DNA from: Calycina herbarum
Lineage: Eukaryota; Ascomycota; Leotiomycetes; Helotiales; Pezizellaceae
Assembly (NCBI GenBank): GCA_001414485.1
Contig: LLEY01000183.1
Coordinates: forward strand, 52,875 to 116,874
DNA: 64,000 bases
Direction of reading: 5' to 3'
Each line of letters begins with the position of its first letter. The first letter of the stretch is position 1. The notes under the pieces are model-generated. The model had not been told where the DNA came from. It saw only the letters and a list, made by a program, of their open reading frames with translations, and ran no database searches. The position numbers and the translations under genes are program-made. This document shows, piece by piece, positions 11,796 to 24,198 of the stretch.

Positions 11796-13228
11796 ATGGC
11801 AGTTAATTCGGAACTCCTAAGACTAAGCCACAAAGTCAGTGAGACAACATCGGAGCTCGTCGCCCATCTGGAGAACTTGAATTATCCAGAATTGAGCTTC
11901 TCTATCGAATCGACCGAGAGACCATCAGACAAAGAGTACCGTAACTTATGCAGCTCATTGAACGATGCAATTTTAGACCTCCAATTGCTCGTTCACGGAC
12001 CCAAAGCGCACGCTAGGGAGTTTCTTTGCACGCAGCATGATATGGCTGCCTATCAAGTTGCCTTCGACTTCGACTTCTTCAATGCTGTCCCCGAAGAGAA
12101 ATCCATCGAACTTTCGACAATAGCGAATAAGGTTGGACTTGATCAAGACCGGGTGGGTCGAATCCTGAGATTGATGTGCACACAGCATGTTTTTACGGAG
12201 GTGTCCCATAACAGATTCGCACATACCGGAGGCAGCATTATATTCGCTCGAGACAAACAGCTCAAAGCCGCCGGAGACTACCAGCTTGACGAATTCTTCA
12301 AAGCTGCTTCTGAAACGGCAACATCAATCCGCAAAGCAACAGTGCCGGGGAACGTGGTCAAAACCCCCTTTGAAGAGCGGCACGGAAAACCTCTCTTTCA
12401 ATTTTATGGCGAAAACCCGAAATTGGCGGCACGGTTCGCTAATGCTATGGCTGGTGTGGTAAGGTGTATGTATAAGCCCGTAAGTCAGAGTAGGCTGCAT
12501 TGGCTGACTATTTTGGAAGTGGATCGGCAAATTGAAGAACTTCGCGATGGATTTCCGTGGGACACCATCAAGACGGGTAAAGTGATTGACATGGGAGGAG
12601 GGAGTGGCCATATCAGCGTTGCTCTTCTTAATGTAAGTCGGTAGGCTAAGTTTCCCTTCTGTGACTAATTCAATGACACAGGCATTTCCGAACTTAAGCA
12701 TTGTTGTTCAAGACGCAAGTCTTGACATGCTAGCTCAAGCCAAGAGCCAGAATTTGCGAGGAATTGAAGGTCGCATCGCCTTTATGCAGCACAACTTTTT
12801 TGAGGTTCAACCGGTATCTGGAGTTGGGGCATATTTTATCCGGCAGTGCTTGCACAACTGGTCGGACGAAGACTGCATCAAAATCCTGAAATCGCTTATT
12901 CCTGCTATGGAAAAATGTGAGCCTGGGACGCCATTGCTGATCAACGACACTATTCTCCCGGAACCTGGTACTACATCAAGGTTCGAGGAACACTCATTGA
13001 GACAAGTGGATATGATGATGCTTGTAGCACTAGGTGCAAAACAACGCACCGAGGCGGAGTTCACAGAGTTACTCAAGCAGGCAGACATAAGATACCGGGT
13101 ATGTTTGCAACCTTCAAGACGCCACAGGATTCCTGCTAATAATTGCCCACTTCCTGTAGATCCATAATGTGCATAAACAAGGAACTATGGGCTTGCTTGA
13201 GGTATATTTAGACACAACGGTTGGTTGA
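11796..13228 (+). CDS. SAM-dependent O-methyltransferase (caffeate/sterigmatocystin-type)
   Basis: Transfers a methyl group from S-adenosylmethionine to a hydroxyl, presumably on the polyketide or a tailored intermediate. The model is join(11796..12465, 12520..12632, 12682..13098, 13160..13228), 1269 nt and 422 residues, typical of fungal cluster enzymes. An N-terminal winged-helix dimerisation region is followed by SAM motif I DMGGGSG (247-253) and the catalytic-base motif LHNWSDE with His319. Intron 1 (12466-12519) is 54 nt, in frame and stop-free; splicing it restores the conserved MAGVVRLDRQI stretch. The three other junctions are ordinary GT..AG. The start is the first Met of the open frame, 113 bases after a TATA box. 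The acceptor substrate is unknown. Confidence 0.93.
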
Positions 13229-13923
13229 TATGGGTAGCTCGGTCAGGGTCTCGCTTAGCAAAGCCTCGCTTGTAAATCAAGAGAGCGCCTACTAAATTAG
13301 TCCAATAATACAATCAGCCAATCACTGGCATCTCTCTGATGGTCCCAAAGGAGATACATCCGAGGGTATTTAACCCATACTTTTCCCGGAGGACGTGAGA
13401 CGCCACTAAAGAAAATGCTGCCTACCATTAATAAATATGCAGACTCAACATGGAATGTGATACAGAACCACACGCATCTTGGATATCCACAAACTTGTTC
13501 GTAGACCGAAATGCCATGTGTCGCATAGTTCCTTCCGCTCTACCACCCATGTAGGCGCCAAGTTCTATGCAGCGCAGTCTGAGATGCAGGTGCCGACTGG
13601 CATTAGCGAGTCCGTTTTGCCCGAGAAATATGAGGGAGCCGGATGGTGTGGGGGCAGCGGTCGTCGTGGAGTTGGATGAGCCCTTCAATTGGATTAAATT
13701 GCTTTGCATACTGTTATTGTCGGTCCTTTACTCGAGATATATGAGGAAGTGATTGGAGTTACAAGTGGAAATGATGGAGTCGCTCAGGTGTATTAGAATA
13801 TATAAGCCTTTCCATGCTTCATTCGACCAATTTTGATATCACTAGTTAATATAATCGTTGTAGATCTAGCTCGACTTCTTCAGTGTACAATATTTTAAGC
13901 CCAATCCAAAGACCTCTTCGACC
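13229..13923. other. Intergenic region with PKS promoter
   Basis: No supported gene. Includes the PKS candidate TATA box (13799-13806). The ATG at 13924 lies in a good initiation context (GACCATGGC). Confidence 0.5.
13799..13806 (+). promoter_or_regulatory. Candidate TATA box for the PKS gene
   Basis: TATATAAG about 120 bases before the PKS start codon, at a distance like that seen for the O-methyltransferase gene. Confidence 0.5.
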
Positions 13924-16900
13924 ATGGCTGATTCACAGTTCTCTGGTCACAATGGGGACTCCAAGACTCGAACCCAAAAGTGCTCTTTTCGCGACGAACT
14001 TTTGAACAGCCAAGAGCCCATTGCAATAGTGGGAATGGGTATTTTCTCCCGCCAATATCCACAACTATGTGCTAACACTCTTACGTAGGCTGCCGATTGC
14101 CAAATGGAGTTTCCAATTCTTCAGCATTGTGGGAACTCTTGGAGGCTAAGCAGACAGGTTATCGCGATTTCGGCCAAGATAGGCTCAACATCGACGGTTT
14201 TTATCATCCTGATCATCAAAGACCAGGCAGTATACACACCCGAGGGGCGAATCTCCTTGATGAAGATCCCAGACTTTTTGACCATGGATTTTTCGGCATG
14301 ACTCCCGCAGAGGTCGTGACTATGGATCCACTTCAGCGGAAAATATTGGAGGTTTCGTATGAAGCTTTTGAGAATGCAGGCGATCCTTGGGATAAATTTT
14401 CTGGGTCAAGTACTGGTGTGTTCATAGGTAATTTCAATAGTGATCACAGTATCTCTCAAATGTACGACATTGATTTTCCGTTGCCATACGCTTCGACAGG
14501 AGGCGGGGCAAGTTCTATAAGTAACCGAGTCAATCATTTGTTAAACCTGCGGGGCCCAAGGTATATGTCACTTAATTACAGGAAAAAGCGTCTCTACCAA
14601 GTGCTGACAAAATAATAGCATGACTATTGATACCGCATGCTCCTCATCAATGTATGCTGTGCATTTTGCAGTCAATTCAATCAGAAATGGAGACTGTGAA
14701 GCAGCTATCGTCGGTGGAAGCAATTTGATCTTGTCACCTGAAATGCAGCTTTTGACAGTGAAGCTTGGTGCTTTGTCACCCACCTCTACGTGCCACGCTT
14801 TTGACGCAAGTGCTGATGGTTACGGTAGAGGTGAGGGTTTCGGAGCTCTTTACTTGAAGAAATATTCAGATGCGGTTGCTGGAGGATATCCAATCCGTGC
14901 CCTCATCCGAGGAACAGCTGTCAACGCGTAAGTCATGAGTCCCCCTTTAATAAATAAGTAACTGAAGCAATCAAAGGAATGGTCGAACCGCTGGTATTTC
15001 TCACCCGAGCGTTGAAGGCCAAGAAACTCTCATACGCCAGGCGTACAAAAATGCCGGACTTTCACCTCGCACGACTGGCTACTTTGAGTGCCACGGTACA
15101 GGGACGCGTGTTGGCGATGTAATCGAGGTGTCTGCAATTAGCAGAGTATTCGGTCCAGACCGCAGAAAGAGACCTCTATTAATTGGATCAGTATGAAATA
15201 TTTGCGAATCCTCTGGGGCTTCATAGAACTGACATACCAATTCCAGATCAAGACCAATCTTGGACACACTGAGCCTGCCAGCGGTGTTATCGGAATAATG
15301 AAAGCGGTCCTGTCACTTGAGAAAGGAATAATACCACCTACAGTGGGGATACAAGCTCTGAATCCTAATAGTAAGCTTGGAAAGATACAAATCCCAACTC
15401 GACAACTGCTGATTTATCAAGTAAACTTCGACGCAGCGGGTGTGAAAGTTGTCACTGAGTCGACCGCTTGGCCCGAGAATCTACCCAGAAGGATTAGCAT
15501 AAATTCTTTTGGATACGGTGGCGCCAACGGCCACTGCATTCTCGATCATGAGAGCGCATTGTCGGCACATCTATCTACGTCCACACCCAACTCACCTAGC
15601 TCAAGTGAATATTCTGAACCAAATCGCACCTCGACGAGGACATTTGAAGACCATAAAGAAGAAGAAGTCGAAGTCGAACGAGTCAAACTCGATTACCCAG
15701 AAGAGACCAGTACAAGGCGATCAGTCCTGCTCGTTTTTTCTGCTCACGAAGAAGTCTCGCTTACAAATAACATACTGGCAATTCGCAATGCACTTACCAA
15801 ACACCCGCTAGCCGATGTTGCATATACCTTGTCGACAAGGAGATCGAAATTCCTTCACAGGGCTTGTTTTGTTGTGGAGACGGCCAATCCAACAGAGAAC
15901 ATTGGCCGTGAAACGATAGCGGTGACGAAATCGATAAACACACGAAGTGCTCGTCTAGGTTTCGTATTTACAGGTTCGTCTTGAAGTGGCCATTCGTATG
16001 CCAAGCGCAAGCTAACACCCCCCAGGGCAAGGTGCTCAATGGCAGGAAATGGGTTCCCACCTCATCGAATACGAAATTTTCAGAAGCTCCCTTGAAGCTC
16101 AGGATAGCATACTCAGAAAACTTTCTAACCCACCCACCTGGAAGCTTGTAGATTTATTCTCCGGGGCTTCAGACATTAATGTGCGAACCCCAAATATTTC
16201 ACAAACAGTTTGCACGGCTTTGCAGATCGCTCTGATTGATCTTCTTGCATCATGGAATATCAGGGCTGAAGTGACTGCCGGGCACTCCTCCGGGGAGATA
16301 GCAGCAGCTTATGCCTCTGGTGTTCATACTATAGCGGAAGCCATAACTTGCGCTTATTTCCGTGGGATGTCAATTGCAAAGAATTCCCGTGAGGGTTTAA
16401 TGTTGGCCGTGGGTTTGGGGGTCGATGCTATCCGTCCGTTCCTTTCCGGTATTGAATCCGAGGTAAAGATAGCAGCGATTAACTCGCCAGGAAGCGTGAC
16501 CCTGTCTGGGGACTCGATCCGAATTAATGAGCTGCATGCATTGCTTGGAGGAGAAGGTGTGTTTGTTCGCTTACTCCAAACTGGGGGCAATGCCTATCAT
16601 TCTCATCATATGCTCTCTATCGGCGAAGAATATGAAATGCTTCTGGAAGGAGCTCTTCGGGAGCTTACTGAGTTTGGAGAGCTAGAAAACTCTAGGAGGT
16701 ATCCTCTCATCCCATGGATTTCTTCAGTTACCCCTCATAAGGTGACTGGTGTGAAAACAGGTAGACCTGAGTACTGGCGTCAGAACCTCGAGTCGCCAGT
16801 GCAATTTTCCAAGGCGGTAGAACTCCTATCGGACAGTGTTGATATCCTGATTGAAATTGGACCTCATTCCGCATTACAAAGCCCTTTGAAGCAAATTCTC

Positions 16901-19900
16901 TCAAAGACTACTTTGCGTCATGGAATCGAACCCCCAGTATATCTACCAAGTCTTAAACGACAAGAAGATGGCATGCTGAATCTTTTAGACCTTTGCGGGT
17001 CATTGTTCTGCTTGAATTATCCCGTCAATCTCGCAGCAGTTAACTCGGTGGATCAATTGGAAAATAGCAGTATGCGTCGAGTCCATGGGTCAGTATGCAC
17101 AGGTCTACCGACGTATCAATACAAATACGGACCTCCAATTTATCACGAGAATCGCATCAGTCGAGAGATCAAGAGACGGCGATGTCTTCGGCACGATCTC
17201 CTCGGTGTGCTGCAAGCAGGCTCCGCTAAAGAACGACCTAGCTGGCGCAACATACTTCGAATAAAGGACATCCCTTGGTTGAGGGATCATCGAGTAAGTG
17301 ATAACGAAGTGCGGTTTTGAAATTGTTTACTAACATTGGTGAAGCTCATCCCAAATCCGGTATTGCCTGCTTCGGGATATCCTTGCTTGGCCATAGAAGC
17401 AGTCTCCCAATTTTTGAGAACCAGTGCCGAGGACATGAATAATTCCTGCTTCAAACTTCGCAATTTATCCATCAAATCTGCGATGACTCTACCAGAGGAT
17501 GATTCTGGACTAGAAATTATGCTCGATATGCAAGTTTCCTCCTATTCGCCAAGTTGGTACGAATTCAAAGTATCCTCTGTAGGCACAGGCAGCGATGTTT
17601 GGTCAGAGAATGCCTCCGGACTGATATCATGTATGCCCACACCGTCCGACAATTTGAAGCCACTGGATGAGAATTTGGATGCTCGGGTAGTAGATATTGC
17701 AAACTGGTATGACAAGTTTGCTGAAATTGGCCTCGGATATGGTCCCTCATTTCGGGGCCTCTCAGAACTGCTATCAGACCCCGAGAGGAATATCTCAAAA
17801 GCCAAAGTGAGATTGAACACAACCGACGGAATGTTTAAGGGCCCAGAATCGTCATACGTGATCCATCCTGCCTCTTTAGACATATGCCACCAACTTGCCC
17901 TTATTGCCACACACGGTGGACAAATTGGCAGAGTTAAGCATGCTTTCGTCCCCGTTTTCATTGACGAGATGACGGTATGGCCCCAGCAAAGCAATGATGA
18001 ATGGGGCCAGGGAATGTCAGTTAGCCACCTCAAAGGCCTTCGGGGTGCACACGCAAGTGTCCAGCTCTTCACTCAATCAGGAAAGCCTTATCTTGAAATC
18101 AGGGAGCTTCGTTGTGTTGCCCATCATGGTGGAAAATTACAAAAGAAGTCCGAAGAGCAAATCCCGAGTCCGTATACACGTCTTGTCTGGAAACCCGACC
18201 TTTCCTCTCTTTCATTTGACGAGGCCAAGAAGCTATTTCCACCAGTAATACCCAACGAAGACATCCAGCCTGCATTTGAAGCGATGGACTTAGTTTCTAA
18301 GTACATGCTAATCGAATTGGCAGAAAGATTTGAAGGCTGCAACTGTGAGCAGGTCCACCTACGCACATTCTTGCAATGGATCCACCGATCAGCGGCAAAG
18401 ATACTGTCGGACGAGGTAGAGGTACGCCAACTATCTAGTAATGACCGCCTGCTAGTGATTGAAGATGTATGTCGTTCCCTAGAGAGCGTAGTCGATATCA
18501 AACACACAAAACGTATATTTGATAGCATGTCCAGCATACTGGCAGGGACTACCACTGGGCTTGAAGTTGCACTCAAAGACAATTTGTTGGAGGACCTTTA
18601 TACATCAGGTGTTGGAATAAAAGGTGCATATCCGCAACTGGAGCGACTTTTAGACCTTTCCGGACATCGCAATCCAGCCATGAGAATACTAGAGATTGGT
18701 GCCGGCACTGGATCTGCTACCCATATTGCTATGCGTGCTCTTGGTGGCAATACCCAAAGCAAGAGGTACGGTAGTTATGCCTTCACCGATATTTCCAGCG
18801 GCTTTCTGCAGATTGCTCAAGCCAAGTTTTCGCAATGCAAGCAAATTACTTACGGCGTGCTGGACATCAACCAGTGCCCAAATGAACAAGGATTCGGTCA
18901 AGAATTCGACCTCGTCATCGCTTCCCAGTGCTTGCATGCGACTAGAGACGTGCCTTCAGCACTAAAAAATGTACGCAAGCTATTGAAATCGGACGGCAGA
19001 TTGATATTGCTAGAGACCACAAACCCTCTTCCCGCCCATAGTCTTGCATATGGGACATTTCCAGATTACTGGGGAAATGACGCCGATCAGGATTCGCCAT
19101 TCCTTGATTCTGAGCAGTGGAAACAAAATCTAGAAGCGACGGGATTCTCGGGAATCGATATAGAGCTCGATGACTACCAGACACCTCTCAACATAGTTTC
19201 AACATTTGTAACAACAGCGGTGGCCCAAGAGCTCAACGAAACCAATTCCGCCACGGACAACATTATCCACATCATATATCGTCACCAGCTTGAAGAAATC
19301 CATGATATATTAGCAACGGAATTGCGCATCCAAGGCTGTATCCCAGTATCCATGGCATTAGATCACCATGAGCTTCCCACGGGAAGCCGGATCATTTTTG
19401 CAGCCGACTTGAACTTTGATATACTGGCTGATGGAGATGAAACAGAGTTTGAGCAGATAAAGAGAATGGCTAGGAGAGCATCGTCGATTTTGTGGCTCAC
19501 ACAAGGAGGTTTACTCCAGGGCCACAATCCAAAAGCAGCAATTTCCACTGGACTCATCAGAATGCTCACAACAGAGAATCCTCTATCTCGGTATGGGATA
19601 TTACATCTCGAACAAAAATTCCGCCCCACAGACTATAGTTCTATTCGACAAATCATACAATGCGAGTCTGAGCTTCATCGAGGCAATAATGAGAATGAGT
19701 TTGCAGCCCATAATAGCGTCGTTCACATAAGTCGTCTCATTCTAGACGATGATCTCAATTCTCGCTATCAAGCCCAAGACGACGCACTTTCAACACTGAC
19801 AGAGATGCCCCTCTATCAACAAGAGCCAATGATAGTTGGTTTTGAGACGCCTGGGCTGCTGAGCTCCGCATACTTCAGAAGAGATAACTCCTATTGCATC

Positions 19901-22180
19901 CCTCTAGGAGATGATTGGATCCAGATCAAGACGTGTGGTATTGGGCTTAATTGGAAGGATCTTGCAGTTTCAGCTGGGAAAATCGACATGGAACATTTTA
20001 GCTCCGAGTGTTCCGGGATAGTAACACATTGTGGAAGTAAAGTCGAGCGGTTCCGCCCCGGTGATCGAGTATATGCTCTTGCTTGGGGAAATTTTGGAAC
20101 TTCCGTTCGGATCCCCTCATGCTTTGCCCAATTGATGGCACCGAGCCAGAGTTTCTCAGATATGGCATCGGTTCCAATAGCCTATTGCACAGCAGTCTAT
20201 GCGCTGAAACGCCTTGCTCGTCTTCAGAAAGGAGAAACTTTACTGATACAGTCCGCCACTGGAGGCATGGGTCTTGCCGCAATTCAAATAGCGCAACACG
20301 TCGGTGCCGAGATATTCGCTACTGCTGGAACAGAAGACAAAATTCGATATCTTTGCGAAACTTGCCATATACCATTAAAGCGAATATTCTCGTCCCGTCA
20401 GCTCGGTGACGTTCACAGCATGATGACAGCAACTGGCAACAAAGGGTTCGATGTCATACTCAGCTCTTCAACAGGAGACATGATGCACGAAACCTGGCGC
20501 TGTATTGCGCCCCGAGGTCGATTTATCGATATAGGTCGAGTTGACGTACAGAACCATAACACAATGACTATGGGAGTATTCTCCCGAAATGCAACATTTT
20601 CCTCCTTTGATCTAAGTGTTTTGGCAACGCAAGATCCAGAGTTCTGCTCAGAGTAAGCCTCCGTCACGACCGATTTATTGACAGATAAAGTGAACTAACA
20701 AAATTAAGGTTGATGTCGGAAGTTAACGATTTACTGAGTGAAGGCAAAAGCCGGCCCATCACCCCAATCAAGACATTCGATATATCTGAACTCGACCATG
20801 CTCTCCTCTTGTTTTCAAAGGGACTGCATGTGGGCAAGATTGTTATCACCTACGAAGACCCTGGGGCCATAGTAAGAGTATGTCCTTCGTCTCTCCGTTT
20901 TCTTTGAAAAGACATCCAATTCTAATGCCTTTCAGATGCTACCACCTTCACCACGAGCCAGTTTCGATCCCAAAGCCGAGTATATACTTGCTGGAGGACT
21001 TGGAGGACTTGGTAGGAGCATATTGCAGTGGATGGTAAGCCGGGGGGCCAGAAGATTAGCCGTATTTTCTCGGTCAGGGACGCAGAGCAAGGAAGCCCAG
21101 ACAATGATTGAGGAAATGGCTACTCTCGGAGTCCGGATCAACGTTGTGGTCTGCGACGTGACAGTGAAAGAAGAAGTCCGTAATGCCTTCCAACGAGTGG
21201 GAAAGAATGGACCAATTAAGGGCATACTCCACGCAGCAGCGGTCCTCCTAGACCGCTTATTCGACACGCTTCCTCATGCTCAGTGGAAGTCTGGACTTGC
21301 CGCAAAAGTGCAGGGTACAATGAACCTCCACGAGGTCGGCATAGAGCAGAGTCTGCATTTAGACTTCTTCGTCATGACTAGTTCGTTCGAGGCAGTAGTT
21401 GCAATGCCCACACAAGCAGCTTACTGTGCCGCAAACAGCTTTCAGGACGCATTTGCGAGATACCGCAAAGCGCGAGGTCTGCCTGCCTGCTCAATCGCCT
21501 TTGGCCTCATTACGGAAATCGGTGACTTTGGACAACGGGCTATAACACGAAACATGATACGAAGACATGGGTTGTACCCCACGGGCGAACTGAGCTTCTT
21601 GAGATTGCTGGAAGCTGCATTTCTCGAGCTTATAAGCGGCACTGCAAGTTGGCAAGTCTTTGACCCGTTGGCCGAGTCGCAAATCACAACCTGTCTCGAG
21701 CCTTCAAAGTTGGCACGAATGGCCCAGGCTGGCGATAGAAATACAGCCGAGGCGCCACGCTGGTACTCTGATAAGAAATTTTCCCACCTACTTCAAGCTA
21801 TGGAAGACTGTCTGACACTGGGACAGCCTTCTTCCAGGCCGAAAGCGGCAACAGCAGAGATCACTGACGAGGTTGATGCCGCAATCCGAGCCAGCAACTT
21901 TGAAGAAAGTGCTCGCATCGTAACCAGGGCTATTGTCGAGCGCACCGCGGGGCTGCTGGTCATTCCATCTGAAAGTATTGAGGTAGGGAAGTCCGTTGCG
22001 CAGTACGGCGTCGATAGCTTGATTGCCGTCGAGTTAAGAACGTGGCTTGTTGTGCTGTTTGAGAGTGCAATTCCCCTTTTGAAATTACTCGACGAGAAGT
22101 TGAGTATTGCTGAGCTGGGCACCATGATTGCAGAAGAAAGGAAAGAAAATGTCAAAGTAGTTCGTGAGGATTCGGGCTGA
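13924..22180 (+). CDS. Highly reducing type I polyketide synthase, KS-AT-DH-MT-ER-KR-ACP
   Basis: Iterative synthase building a reduced, C-methylated chain from malonyl-CoA. Nine exons: join(13924..14038, 14089..14560, 14619..14927, 14977..15190, 15247..15973, 16026..17293, 17345..20652, 20709..20877, 20936..22180), 7827 nt and 2608 residues. KS: Cys203 (DTACSSS), His338 (ECHGTGT), His377 (NLGHTEP). AT: FTGQGAQW and GHSSG with Ser700. DH: His1034 and Asp1214 (HPASLDICHQ). MT: ILEIGAGTG at about 1483-1491, intact. ER: nucleotide motif SATGGMGLA from about 2005. KR: GGLGGLG (2214-2220) and Tyr2357. ACP: GVDSL with Ser2555. All domains look catalytically complete; the DH motif has Pro where Gly is usual. 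The protein ends just after the ACP, with no thioesterase or reductase. It is the backbone gene of the cluster, last of five genes on this strand. Confidence 0.97.
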
Positions 22181-22391
22181 AACATGGAACGCGAACGCGT
22201 CGCGGAGCTTGACTCTGCCTTGGCGGCCTGACCCTGGACCAGGATTTCTTTATGTGTTGCTCTTTGTGTACTTTCATTACCTATGATCAGAATTACAATT
22301 TTGTCATCTATAGTTGTCAAACTATCCAAGAAAACTCATTAAAGTCAGGTTAAAAGGTAGGAAATTAATGTGAGGGCGGGTATTCAATCCG

Positions 22392-23492
22392 TCAATTAAG
22401 AGACATATCAACAACTAGTTTGCCGCCACCACCTCTGTGATACTCCTCAACTAATCGATTCAAATCTTTCAATCCAAATTCTTTTACCTTGGCTCTAATT
22501 CCATTATCTGCTGCGAATTTCAGCATTTCTCTCATCGTCCCATTACTCCCAACTAGACTTCCCACGATATCAATCTGGCGAAACACTACATCCCCGGCAC
22601 TAAAGTGAAATCCCTCTTTCGGGAAAGAGACAATGACGCATTTCCCCCTATTCCTCAGCAGACTTATTCCGTAGTCGAACGCTTTCTGGCTTTCAGGCAA
22701 GATAACAACAGCATCAAGACCCATCTCAGTCTTTTCAGTTTTCCCATCTTCTCTACCTAATTCATCGACAACTTGGGAGGCAGCTTCGACTTTCACATCC
22801 ACAATTCTTGCTCCAGTTTCTAAACTCTTTGCAAGCTCCAATGGCCCATCGGCAGCCTCCATCCCTAACACTTTATATCCCATTTTCACTCCAAATTGTA
22901 AACCGAGATGTCCCAATCCGCCTCCACACCCCATAATTCCAACTCTTTGTCCCTCTTTCAATCCACACTTCTTCAACGCCGCAAAAATCGTCAAACCAGC
23001 ACACATCAATGGCGCAGTCTCTACTGCTGTCAATTGTTCTGGAATCGGAGCCACCTGCCTCGCATCCACAACCGCATATTCCGCAAAACCACCAGAACGA
23101 CTTATGCCATGATTTCCAGCACTAGGGCAGAAAACCGAGTAGCCTTCCGAATCAGGACCGGAGGAACATTCGAAGCATTTTCCACAGGGATGGAAAGCAC
23201 GACCAGGAACGCCGACACGGTCCCCAAGTTTGAAAGGTGTAATTAGAGATGGGAGGGAAACGACAGTTCCGGCGAATTCGTGGCAAGATATGTGCGGAAA
23301 TTCGGTTGGGAAGGGTGGCATGAGACCATCTGCCAACACCGCGTCAGTGTGACAGTATGATGCTGCGTCGACTTTGATTAGGATATCGTGAGGTGAGGTG
23401 ACTTTTGGGAGAGGTATTGATCGTAATTCGTAGGGTTTTTTGAAGTCTTCGAGAAGTTGGGCTTTCATGAGGCTTGGAAGCTTAGTCTCCAT
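22392..23492 (-). CDS. Zinc-dependent alcohol dehydrogenase (MDR superfamily)
   Basis: Single-exon 366-residue medium-chain dehydrogenase, interconverting an alcohol and an aldehyde or ketone with NAD(P). Catalytic-zinc ligands are seen in YCHTD and CHEFAG. The structural-zinc lobe has four cysteines beginning HPCGKCFEC. The Rossmann motif GCGGGLGHLG is intact. It runs convergent with the PKS; the two stop codons are about 210 bp apart, so their 3' untranslated regions probably overlap. It may be a tailoring enzyme, or simply the first gene beyond the cluster. The start at 23492 is used; an internal Met nine codons in (MKAQLLEDF) is equally plausible. Confidence 0.93.
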   Translation of the reverse strand: METKLPSLMKAQLLEDFKKPYELRSIPLPKVTSPHDILIKVDAASYCHTDAVLADGLMPPFPTEFPHISCHEFAGTVVSLPSLITPFKLGDRVGVPGRAFHPCGKCFECSSGPDSEGYSVFCPSAGNHGISRSGGFAEYAVVDARQVAPIPEQLTAVETAPLMCAGLTIFAALKKCGLKEGQRVGIMGCGGGLGHLGLQFGVKMGYKVLGMEAADGPLELAKSLETGARIVDVKVEAASQVVDELGREDGKTEKTEMGLDAVVILPESQKAFDYGISLLRNRGKCVIVSFPKEGFHFSAGDVVFRQIDIVGSLVGSNGTMREMLKFAADNGIRAKVKEFGLKDLNRLVEEYHRGGGGKLVVDMSLN

Positions 23493-24198
23493 TTTGATTG
23501 AAGTCGGCGGGTCATTGAGCGAGAATTAAAGTCTGATATTTTCAAAATAGTGAGCAAGCGACTCGATCATCCATAACCCAATCGCTTCAAAGGTTGACAT
23601 TAGTAACTCTTGTATTGTAGTAACGAGCTCTGGTTCAGGGTACGATGTGAATGATCTGGTGGCTCCGAGCCCCACTGACTGCGGGGAACCCTGCCACGGC
23701 GATTTCAAAAGTACCTCCGTACCTTCAGTAGAAACTGTTGATGGAAAACATTTCTCGGAAGACTTAGAGAGCCGTTTTATCAAAGCAAAGCAAGCAGGGA
23801 CAAAATAAAACGAAAATAATATTTCCGGATGACGAAAATTATTTAAGCGAGAAAGGGGGGGAAATAAATAGAAAGACCCATTGGAGGGACAGTTGATGCG
23901 ATAGTGAGATATTGCTTGTCGTTATGATGAACTGCGTTTTGATGGCTGTTTACTTTTTTTTTACTAAGAGATTTCGTTTGAAAACAGTGAATATGGATGA
24001 TGAACGATTTAGAGGGGAGGAAAAAAAACGTGTGACGGTATATTGTCTTGTTTTTCATGCCATGATCACAGTTCGCATTCTCTGGTGTTCAAAAAAATAG
24101 CTATCTTAGTTTTTATCTTTCATCATGATCTATTTTTTGGGCTCATTTTATGGGAGGGAAAGCCCAGAATGAATTCTCAAATGAGTTTACTCTGAAAT
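23493..24198. other. Intergenic region, ADH promoter side
   Basis: No supported gene. AT-rich from about 23800, with short ORFs lacking features. Confidence 0.5.

Noticed and set aside
12324..12701. Antisense ORF in the O-methyltransferase
   Set aside because: Lies over conserved methyltransferase exons; composition follows the complement of the real gene.
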